Below, one piece after another: positions 33,354-45,300 of a stretch of 64,000 nt of DNA. Source of the stretch: Lagopus muta (taxonomy: Eukaryota > Chordata > Aves > Galliformes > Phasianidae); assembly GCF_023343835.1 (NCBI RefSeq), contig NC_064466.1, forward strand, positions 248,001-312,000, in the 5' to 3' direction. The translations under genes were made by a program, and so were the position numbers. The notes beneath the pieces are model-generated. The model ran no database searches, was not told where the DNA came from, and worked only from the letters and a program-made list of their open reading frames with translations. Position 1 is the stretch's first letter; each line of letters starts with the position of its first letter.

Positions 33354-36300
33354 TCGAGGGACGACGAGTCGAGCTTTGGGAAAACGGGTGGAAAAAGGGG
33401 AGCAAACAGCGCTGAAATCTCTGCCTCGCCGCCGGCTCCGTCCCCAGCACCGCAGCGCTGCACCCTGACGCTTCCTCCCATGCTGACTCCTTCTTTTCCA
33501 AAGCAAAACCCCACGTAGGTCAAAAAACCAACCAAACAAACAGAAAGAAACCAATTTCCCCCTTCGTTTGGCCGATCTGCTCTTGGTTTTTCTCCCATTC
33601 TCAGCACTTCCTCCACGCTCGTCACGACAGCGGAACGCCGCCCTCCGCCTCGCGCTCGGTTTTCCTGTTTGCAGCTCATTATTATTATTATTATCATTTT
33701 TACTTTTTTCCCCCCCCCCGTTTTCGTGTGTTTCCTTCCTTTCCTCACCGTTTGTTTGCTCCCCCATTTCGAACCCGTCAGCAGCTGCGCTCACAGATCC
33801 AGGCCTCGGGGCTGGTGCAGGTGGCATCATTCCAAAGGCCGCTGGAGGACACGGTGGCGCAGTCCTCGCCGTGCTGCCCCACGTTGTTGGGTTCGCCTTT
33901 CTTCCAAAACCTGCATCGTGGAAGTGGGGAGGAGAACAAAATTGAGGTGAAAAGCTCAAAATTTGGTTGGTTTTTAGGTATTGAGGTGGTTCAGCCCCAA
34001 CCCCACTACATCTCCTCTTCTTTGGGGGAAGGACTTGGGATCTCCATTTAAACCTATTGAAATGGTTCGACCCCAACCCCACTGCATATCTTCTTGGGGA
34101 AAGGATTTTGGGATCTCCATTTAAACATATTGAGGTGGTTCGACCCCAACCCCACTGCATCTCCTCTTGGGGAAAGGATTTTGGGATCTCCACTTAAACA
34201 TATTGAGGTGGTTCGACCCCAACCCCACCGCATCTCCTCTTGGGGAAAGGATTTGGGATCTCCATTTAAATGTATTGAGGTGGTTTGATCCCAACCCCAC
34301 TGCATCTCCTCTTGGGGAAAGGATTTGGGATCTCCATTTAAATGAATTGAGGTGGTTCAACCCCAAACCCATTGCATTTCTTCTTGGGAAAAGGATTTTG
34401 GGATCTCCATTTAAATCTCCATTACATTTAAATGTATTGAGGAGGTTCAACCCCAACCCCACTGCATCTCCTCTTCTTAGGGGGAAAGGATTTTGGGATC
34501 TCCATTTAAATGTATTGAGGTGGTTCAACCTCAACCCCACTACATCTTCTCTCCTCTTTGGGGAAAGGATTTTGGGATCTCCATTGAAACGTATTGAGGT
34601 GGTTCAGCCCCAACCCCAGTGCATCTCATCTCCTCTTGAAGAAAGGATTTGGGATCTCCATTGAAACGTATTGAAGAGGTTCAATCCCAACGCCACTGCA
34701 TTTCTTCTTGGGGAAAGGATTTAGGATCTCCATTTAAACATACTGAGGTGGTTCAACCCCAACCCCACTGCATCTCCTCTCCTCTATGGGAAAGGATTTG
34801 GGATCTCCACTTAAACTTATTGAGGTGGTTCAACCTCAACCCCGCTACATCTCCTCTTGGGGAAAGGATTTGGGATCTCCACTTAAATGTATTGAGGAGG
34901 TTCAACCCCAACCCCACTACATCTTCTCTCCTCTATGGGAAAGGATTTGGGGATCTCCATTTAAACCTATTGAGGTAGTTCAGCCCCAAACCCGCTACAT
35001 CTCCTCTATGGGAAAGGATTTGGGATCTCCATTGAAACATATTGAGGTGGTTCAACCCCAACCCCACTACATCTCCTCTTGGGGAAAGGATTTGGGATCT
35101 CCATTTAAACATATTGAGGTGGTTCAGCCCCAACCCCACTGCATCTCCTCTATGGGAAAGGATTTTGGGATCTCCATTTAAATGTATTGAGGAGGTTCAA
35201 CCCCAACCCCACTGCATTTTTTCTTGGGGAAAGGATTTTGGGATCTCCATTTAAACATATTGAGGTGGTTCGACCCCAACCCCACTGCATCTCCTCTTGG
35301 GGGAAGGATTTGGGATCTCCATTTAAATGTATTGAGGTGGTTTGACCCCAACCCCACTGCATCTCCTCTATGGGAAAGGATTTGGGATCTCCATTTAAAT
35401 GTATTGAGGAGGTTCAATCCCAACCCCACTGCATTTCTTCTTGGGGAAAGGATTTTGGGATCTCCATTTAAATGTATTGAGGCGGTTCAGCCCCAACCCC
35501 GCTACATCTCCTCTTCTTTGGGGGAAGGATTTGGGATCTCCATTTAAATGCATTGAGGTGGTTCGACCCCAACCCCACTGCATCTCCTCTCCTCTATGGG
35601 AAAGGATTTGGGATCTCCATTTAAACGTATTGAAATGGTTCGACCCCAACCCCATTGCATTTCTTCTTGGGAAAAGGATTTTGGGATCTCCAATTAAACG
35701 TATTGAGGTGGTTCAACCCCAACCCCGCTACATCTCCTCTATGGGAAAGGATTTTGGGATCTCCATTTAAATGTATTGAGGTGGTTCAACCCCAAACCCG
35801 CTACTTCTCCTCTCCTCATGGGGAAAGGATTTGGGATCTCCATTTAAACGTATTGAAATGGTTCGACCCCAACTCCACTGCATTTCTTCTTGGGGAAAGG
35901 ATTTGGGATCTCCATTTAAATGAATTGAGGTGGTTCAACCCAATCCCGCTACTTCTCCTCTTCTTTGGGGGAAGGATCTGGGATCTCCACTTGAACCTAC
36001 TGAGGTGGTTCAACCCCAACCCCTCCACATCGCCTCTTGGGGAAAGGATTTGGGATCTCCATTTAAATGTATTGAGGTGGTTCAACCCCAACCCCGCTAC
36101 AACTCCTCTGCTTTGGGGGAAGGACTTGGGATCTCCATTTAAATGTATTGAAATGGTTCGACCCCAACCCCACTGCATTTCTTCTTGGGGAAAGGATTTT
36201 GGGATCTCCATTGAAACGTATTGAGGTGGTTCAACCCCAACCCCACTGCATTTCTTCTTGGGGAAAGGATTTGGGATCTCCATTTAAATGTATTGAGGAG

Positions 36301-39300
36301 GTTCAACCCCAACCCCACTACATCTTCTTAGGGGGAAAGGATTTTGGGATCTCCATTTAAATGTATTGAGGTGGTTCAACCCAACCCCGCTACATCTCCT
36401 CTTCTTTGGGGGAAGGATTTAGGATCTCCATTTAAACGTATTGAAATGGTTCAACCCCAACCCCACTGCATCTCCTCTCCTCTATGGGAAAGGATTTGGG
36501 ATCTCCATTTAAACGTATTGAGGAGGTTCAACCCCAACCCCACTGCATTTCTTCTTGGGGAAAGGATTTAGGATCTCCATTTAAACATACTGAGGTGGTT
36601 CAACCCCAACCCCGCTACATCTTCTCTTGGGAAAAGGATTTGGGGATCTCCATTTAAATGTATTGAGGTGGTACAACCCCAACCCCCTCTACATCTCCTC
36701 TCATCATGGGGAAAGGATTTGGGATCTCCATTTAAATGTATTGAGGTGGTTCAACCCAACCCCACTACATCTCCTCTATGGGAAAGGATTTGGGATCTCC
36801 ACTTAAACATATTGAGGTGGTTCAACCACAACCCCACTGCATTTCTTCTTGTGGAAAGGATTTGGGATCTCCATTTAAATGTATTGAGGTGGTTCAACCA
36901 CAACCCCACTGCATCTCCTCTCCTCTATGGGAAAGGATTTGGGATCTCCATTGAAACGTATTGAGGTGGTTCAACCTCAACCCCGCTACATCTCCTCTTC
37001 TTAGGGGGAAGGACTTGGGATCTCCATTGAAACGTATTGAAATGGTTCAACCCAATCCCTCTACATCTCCTCTTCTCTCGGGGAAAGGATTTGGGGATCT
37101 CCATTTAAACATATTGAGGTGGTTCAACCCCAACCCCCTCTATATCTCCTCTCATCATGGGGAAAGGATTTGGGATCTCCATTTAAATGTATTGAGGTGG
37201 TTCAACCCCAACCCCATTACATCTCCTCTTGAGGAAAGGATTTTGGGATCTCCATTTAAACCCTCTCTTCTCCAAGCTCTGATTTTCCCCTTCCAGCCCC
37301 ACCACGGCGTCTCAGTGCTTTCTCCCAAATTCCACACGTGAGAAATGGAAATGAAAAATAACCCCTCTTTGATTCTGACAAGAGGTGCAGCTCCTTCTGC
37401 AACCCCCTCGCTTTCCAGCCCCAAAACCAAAGCGATTTGGGGGGAAAACCCCCAATTCCTGCCCGCAGAGCAGTGGCCCCCCCCACCTTCACCTCCACGC
37501 TGCATTTTCAGCTGCCACAAAACCTTTCCCAGTGCTCTTTTTCCATGCTAAACCAGAGCGCTGCACTCTGCTGTGCTGCTATGGTGCAGCTCTCTGCTTT
37601 TTTGGGGCAAAATAAGGGGGAAAAAAAGCTGTTTGGGAATGGCAATGAGCTTGGAAACGTACGAGATAGAGAGGGACTGGCCGTCCAACCACTCCCAGTA
37701 GCCTTCTTTCTGCATGTCGCTCAGGCCCAGCCAGAAAACCCGTATCTCCATGATGTGGTTGGCCAGAAATTTCTGCAAATGAGGAAAAAAATAACCCCCA
37801 AAATTACAAAGAGTGAAGGTAGGAAGCGGGGGAGCGGTGATGCGAGTTCAGCGCGTCTGCTGGTGACACCGGGGAGCCCCATCCCTTGGGACAAGCAGGA
37901 TGAGCCCCAGGAAATGGGGATAAAAGCCCTGAAATTGATGACTGCTGGAGGGAGAAGCTTTTATCCACCCCAAAAACGCTTGCAAAGCCGAGCTGGTGAA
38001 ACTAAGCTTTCCAATGTGAGGCAGAGGTTGTCTAAGTTGGGGTTGAAACACCGACCTGCACGCTGCTGGAGCTGGAATTCTTCACAGAAATCACAACTTT
38101 TGGGTCACTTCAAAGTAATCCCTATCCATATTTTGGGGACAGATCGGCTCGCTTTGCTTACGTCCCATCAGAACCTCGAGGCTGGGGGACGTGGATGCTT
38201 CTCCCCTCGAGCAGCCCACGCTTCACCTCCAGCTCTTTGCAGAACTCGAGCCTGCCAGCCTCCTAAACGAGTTCCATTCGGGGGTTTGGGGTCTTTTGGG
38301 GTTGTTTTTGGGGAGCTGAGCAGCTTACGTTCTCCAGCTCGCTGTTGACGATGGCCAGCTGAGCGCCCAGCATGGAGCAGGCGGCTCGAGCCTCGATCCA
38401 CGACTTCTTTTCAGTGGAGAAATAATAGCAGGTTTTGGCAAACTGCTGCCAGCCAGCGGGACACCTGGTGCAGAACATCTCTATGGGGAAAACAAGAGGG
38501 GAAAAAATAATCACAGAACGGCCAGGCTTGGAAGGGAGCTGCAGGATGATGAAGCTCCAACCCTCTGCCACACGCAGGGCCACCGACCTCCATGTTTCAC
38601 AGCAGCCCAGGCTGCCCAGGGCCCCTTCAACGGCCCCGAACGCCTCCAGGGACGGACGGGGCATCGCGGCCCCTCTGTTCAGCCCCTCCCCGCTCTCACA
38701 GCACTTGCAGCCTCCAGCTGCCCTCCCTCAGCTCCCTGGGCTGGGAGTGCATGGGTCCTGCACTTGGGCCACAACAACCCCAGGCAACGCTGCAGGCTTG
38801 GGGCGGTGTGGCTGGAGGACGGCGTAGAGGAAATGGAGCTGGGGGTATGGATGGATGCTGGGCTGAACGGGAGCCAGCAGTGTGCCCAGGTGGACAGGAA
38901 GGGCAAGGGCAGCCTGGCCTGCATCAGAAACAGCGTTGCAAGCAGGAGCAGAGAGGTGATTGTTCCCCTGTATTCAGCACTCGTGAGGCCGCACCTCGAG
39001 TGCTGTGTCCAGTTTTGGGACCCTCACTGCAAGATATGGAGGCCCTGGAAGGTGTTCAAAGGAGGGCAATGAAATGGTGAGGGGTCTGGAGCACAGGGCT
39101 GATGAGGAGAGGCTGAAGGAGCTGGGAATGTTCAGCCTGGAGAAGAGGAGCTCAGGGCAGAGCTCACTGCTCCCTATGGCTGCCTGAAGGGAGGCTGCAG
39201 GGAGCTGGGGGTCGGCCTCTGCTCTCGTGTCATCAGGGATAGGAGCAGAGGGAACGGCTTCAAGCTACGGCAGGGGAGATTCAGGCTGGACATGAGGAAG

Positions 39301-42300
39301 AATTGCTCTTCAGAAAGGGTGGTCAGGCACTGGAATGGATGCACAGGGAGGTGGGGGAGGCACCGAGCCTGGGGGTGTTGAAGGAAAGGCTGGATGTTGT
39401 GTTGAGGGACGTGGTTCAGTGGGAGCTGTTGGGAATGGGGGAACGGTTGGACTGGAGGAGCTTTGAGGTCTTTTCCAACCTTAGTGATTCTATGATTCTA
39501 TGATTCTATGATCCCAGCCGTTCCCCGTCCTGCTGCCGTCTCCCCTTGCCAAGAGCTGACTCCCCTCCTGGCTGCAGGCTCCCTTCGGGCGCTGCAGGCT
39601 GCAATGCGCTCGCCCCCAGCTCCTCTTCTCCGAGCCCATGCTGGTGGGGGGAGCTGCCACTCTTCACCTGGGACTCTTGGCCACCTGCCACTCTTTCTCC
39701 TTTCTTCTCCCTCCTCTCCTGCTCCTCTCTTTCTCCTCTTTCCTCCTTCTTTCTCCCCTTCCTCAACTTCTTCCCTCTTCCTCTCCCTCTTCTATTCCTC
39801 CTCCTTCCTCCTCCTCCTCTTCCTCCCCCTCCAGCCCAGCTCCCTCAGCCTGTCCTCACAGGGAGCTGCTGCAGCCCCTGATCGTCTTCGTGGCTCCTCC
39901 AGCCCCTCTCCAACAGCTCCCTGCCCTTCTTGTCCTGGGGGCTCCAGCCCTGCAGATGCGGCCTCACGAGGGCAGAGCAGAGGGGGGCCGTCACCTCCCT
40001 GTCCCCGCTGCCCCCCCGGTGCTGATGGAAGAGGCAGAGTAGAGGGGGAAGCGTCTTCATCTGCAGTCCTGCGTCTCCCCAGTACAAATAAAAAGGACAG
40101 GGATCTCTTGGAAAGAGTCTGACGGAGGGCCACAAAGATGGCGAACGGCCTGGAGCATCTCCCCTATGGAGAAAGGCTGAGTGAACCGCGTCTGCTCAGC
40201 CTGGAGTAAAGGAGATGGGGCAGAGGGCAGAGCAGAGGGGGGCCGTCACCTCCCTGTCCCCACCTGGAGCCCAGGATCCCATTTGCTTTCCAATCCCACC
40301 CTGCTGCCTCACATTCAGCTTTTCATCCATCAAGACCCCCAGCTCCCTTCTCCGCAGGGCTGCTCTCAAGTTAAAGATGAGAGGGGGACAGATTAGAAGT
40401 GGGTGCAGCTCTGTGCTCACCCGTGAGGTTCTGCGCCTCCTCCAGCGTTGTGCTGAGCAGCGCGGATACGCGGCTCTGCTCCTGCCTCAGCTCCTCCAGC
40501 TGCTGCAGAGCCGGCTGCAAGGCGTCCCTTCCCTCTGCAAAAAAAAAAGAGTAAAAAAAAAAAGAAAATAAAGCTAAAAAATAATTAAAAAAAAAAAAAA
40601 AACAATCAGGTTTTGCTCAAACAAACACATTTTATCTCCCTTCCTCTTTTTCTCAGCTGGCCGCGTGTTTTCCCTGCTCTCCGAACTGCAGCCGCAGAAA
40701 CCTCAAAGACTTTCAATGAAGGAACTTTTGCTGCGTGTTTCGATGCAAAAAGGCTTTTTCTTCTTTCTTTCTTCCCCTCAACCTCACACTGAGCAACGTC
40801 CCAAACTCCTCCAGACCCCCCCAGCCAACGGGTTTTTAGGAATCCTCGGGGCTCCCGCTCTGCACAAGCACGGATTTGTGTTGAGAACGACGGGATTTCA
40901 CTGCTTCCCCCCGAAGCCAGGCTCTCACCCAGGGCTCGGATGCGGTCCCACAGCTCCGTCCCACACTGCGCTCTGCACTGCGCCACGCTCCGCTGCGCCT
41001 CCTCCACTTCTCTCGACACTGCAAGGAGGAAATCTTGGCTTTCGGGCCGCTGCCTGCACCCGATTTCCAGCGCTCAGGTTCTGCTTGCATCCCCCCCTCC
41101 CCGTTTTTCCACCTTCCCGACGTCGCACCGTTCAGCAGGCGGCTGTGAATCGCGTGGAGCTCGGCCGAGAGCTGCGTATCTACGGAGAAAACAAGAGGAG
41201 GAAACTCAAAGCAAACCTGCAGCCATTCCCCAACCTGATGGGAAGCATTTTGGGGTGGATTTGCTGGGAAAAGCAGCCCTGGGAGCAGCAGTTTCCATAC
41301 CGAGGGCGTGCTGGACCTCTGAGAGGTTGTGCCAGGCCGTGGCGTGGCTCTGCTTGTTCTGCAGCCGCGTTCGCTCCAGCTCTTCCTGCACTGCAGACAC
41401 TGGGGAGAGGAGCACAGTTTGCCTTTGCTCCACATCCAGCCTTCCATGCTCTTTAAAGACCCCCCTTCCAACCCAACCCAACCCAACCCGTTCCATGGTT
41501 CTGTGACCTTTAAGATCCCTTCCAGCCCAACCCATACAGGATTCCATGCCTCTATGGCCTGTAAGATCCCTTCCAACCCAACCCGTTCCGTGGTTCTGTG
41601 ACCTTTAAGATCCCTTCCAACCTGACCCATACAGGATTCCATCATTCTGTGACCTTTAAGATCCCTTCCAGCCCAACCCATTCTAGGATACCATGCTTCT
41701 GTGACCTCTAAGATCCCTTCCAACCCAACCCATTCTAAGATTCCAAGGTTCTATGACCTTTAAGATCCCTTCCAACCCAACCCAATCTAGGATTCCATCA
41801 TTCCATGACCTTTAAGATCCCTTCCAACCCAACGCATTCTAGGATTCCATGCTTCTATGACCTTTAAGATCCCTTCCAACCCAACCCATTCTAGGATTCC
41901 TTGCTTCTGTGACCTTTAAGATCCCTTCCAACCCAACCCATTCTAGGATTCCACCATTCTGTGACCTTTAAGATCCCTTCCAGCCCAACCCATTCTAGGA
42001 TTCCATGCTTCTATGACCTTTAAGATCCCTTCCAACCCAACCCATTCTAGGATTCCATCATTCCATGACCTTTAAGATCCCTTCCAACCCAACCCATACA
42101 GGATTCCATGCTTCTATGACCTTTAAGATCCCTTCCAACCTGACCCATACAGGATTCCATCATTCTGTGACCTTTAAGATCCCTTCCAGCCCAACCCATT
42201 CCAGGATTCCATCATTCTGTGACCTTTAAGATCCCTTCCAGCCCAACCCATACAGGATTCCATGCTTCTATGACCTCTAAGATCCCTTCCAGCCCAAACC

Positions 42301-45300
42301 ATTCTAAGATAACATCATTCTGTGACCTTTAAGATCCCTTCCAACCCAACCCATACAGGATTCCATCATTCTATGACCTCTAAGATCCCTTCCAACCCAA
42401 CCCATTCTAGGATTCCATGCTTCTGTGACCTTTAAGATCCCTTCCAACCTGACCCATACAGGATTCCATCATTCTATGACCTTTAAGATTCCTTCCAACC
42501 CAACCCAATCTAGGATTCCATCATTCTATGACCTCTAAGATCCCTTCCAGCCCAACCCATTCTAAGATTCCATGCTTCTATGGCCTGTAAGATCCCTTCC
42601 AACCCAAACCATACAGGATTCCATCATTCTGTGACCTTTAAGATCCCTGCCAGCCCAACTCATTCTAGGATTCCATGCTTCTATGACCTCTAAGATCTCT
42701 GCCAACCCAACTCATTCTAAGATTCCATCATTCTGTGACCTTTAAGATCCCTGCCAGCCCAATCCATTCTAGGATTCCATGCTTCTATGACCTTTAAGAT
42801 CCCTTCCAAGCCAACCCATGCAGGATTCCATCATTCTGTGTCCTTTAAGATCCCTTCCAACCCAACCCAATCAAGGATTCCATGCTTCTATGACCTTAAA
42901 GATCCCTTCCAACCCAACCCATACAGGATTCCATGCTTCTATGGCCTTTAAGATCCCTTCCAAGCCAACCCATACAGGATTCCACCATTCTGTGACCTTT
43001 AAGATCCCTTCCAACCCAACCCATGCAGGATTCCATCATTCTGTGACCTTTAAGATCCCTTCCAACCCAACCCAATCAAGGATATTATCATTCTATGACC
43101 TTAAAGATCCCTTCCAACCCAACCCATACAGGATTCCATGCTTCTATGACCTTTAAGATCCCTTCCAACCCAACCCATACAGGATTCCATGCTTCTATGA
43201 CCTTTAAGATCTTTTCCAACCCAACCCAGACAGGATTCCATCATTCTGTGACCTTTAAGATCCCTTCCAGCCCAAACCATTCTAGGATTCCATCATTCTG
43301 TGACCTTTAAGATCCCTTCCAGCCCAAATCATTCTAGGATTCCATGCTTCTGTGACCTTTAAGATCCCTTCCAACCCGACCCATACAGGATTCCATCATT
43401 CTGTGACCTTTAAGATCCCTTCCAGCCCAACCCATACAGGATTCCATGCTTCTATGACCTTTAAGATCCCTTCCAACCCAACCCAATCTAGGATTCCATC
43501 ATTCTATGACCTCTAAGATCCCTTCCAACCCAACCCATTCTAGGATTCCATGCTTCTGTGACCTTTAAGATCCCTTCCAGCCCAACCCATTCTAGGATTC
43601 CATCATTCTGTGACCTTTAAGATCCCTTCCAGCCCAACCCATACAGGATTCCATCATTCTGTGACCTTTAAGATCCCTTCCAACTCAACCCATTCTAGGA
43701 TTCCATGCTTCTAAGACTTTTAAGATCCCTGCCAACGCAATCCGTTCTAGGATTCCATGCTTCTGTGACCTTTAAGATCCCTTCCAACCCAACCCATACA
43801 GGATTCCATCATTCTGTGACCTTTAAGATCCCTTCCAGCCCAACCCATTCTAGGATTCCATGCTTCTATGACCTCTAAGATCCCTTCCAGCCCAACCCAT
43901 CATTTGATTCTGTGGTTCTGTGACCCTTAAGATCCCTTCCAGCCCAACCCAGACAGGATTCCATGCTTCTGTGACCTCTAAGATCCCTTCCAATCCAACC
44001 CATTCTAGGATTACATGCTTCCATGACCTTTAAGATCCCTTCCAACCCAACCCATTCTAGGATTCCATGCTTCCATGACCTTTAAGATTCCTTCCAACCC
44101 AACCCATACAGGATTCCACGCTTCTATGACCTTTAAGATCCCTTCCAACCCAACCCATTCTAGGATTCCATGCTTCTGTGACCTTTAAGATCCCTTCCAA
44201 CGTGACCCATACAGGATTCCATCATTCTATGACCTTTAAGATCCCTTCCAACCCAACCCATACAGGATTCCATCATTCTGTGACCTTTAAGATCCCTTCC
44301 AGCCCAACCCATTCTAGGATTCCATCATTCTATGACTTCTAAGATCCCTTCCAACCCAACCCATTCTTGGATTCCATGCTTCTATGACCTTTAAGATCCC
44401 TTCCAACCCAACCCATACAGGATTCCACGCTTCTATGACCTCTAAGATCCCTTCCAACCCAACCCATTCTAGGATTCCACGCTTCTATGACCTCTAAGAT
44501 CCCTTCCAACCCAACCCATTCTAGGATTCCATGCTTCTGTGACCTTTAAGATCCCTTCCAACCCAAACCATACAGGATTCCATGCTTTTGTGACCTTTAA
44601 GATCCCTTCCAACCCGACCCATACAGGATTCCATCATTCTGTGACCTTTAAGATCCCTTCCAGGCCAACCCATTCTAGGATTCCATGCTTCTATGACCTT
44701 TAAGATCCCTACCAACCCAACCCATACAGGATTCCATCATTCTATGACCTTTAAGATCCCTTCCAACCCAACCCATACAGGATTCCATGCTTCTATGACC
44801 TCTAAGATCCCTTCCAATCCAACCCATTCTAGGATTACATGCTTCCATGACCTTTAAGATCCCTTCCAGCCCAACCCATTCTAGGATTCCATCATTCTGT
44901 GACCTTTAAGATCCCTTCCAGCACAACCCATTCTAGGATTCCATCATTCCATGACCTTAAAGATCCATCCCAAGCCTTTCCATGGTTCTATGGCCTTTAA
45001 AAGTACTTTCCAACTCAATCATCGTAGGATTCCATGGCTCTAACATCGTTAGGATCCCTTCCAATCCACCCCATTATTTCACTCCGTGGTTCTTGTTTAA
45101 TATTCACAATATTTAAGCTCCCTTCCAACCGAAGCCATTCTAGGATTCCTCGATCTTCTGACACTTAAGGTCCTTTTCTAACCCCAATCACTCTATGACT
45201 CTATGATCTTTAAGGTCCTTTCCAACCCAACCCATTCAACCATTCTATGGTTCTATGATCTCCGAGGCTCCTTCCAAAACCAACTCATTTCCGAATTCCG

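Noticed and set aside
33312-34193. 293-codon minus-strand frame
   Set aside because: It runs in the wrong frame across the last lectin exon, its 3' untranslated region and the 72-bp array; the exon's own frame gives EPN and WND.
38263-38664. Single 133-codon lectin protein
   Set aside because: Only 38,329-38,480 is exon. The rest reads through an acceptor and a donor into intron and CR1 sequence.
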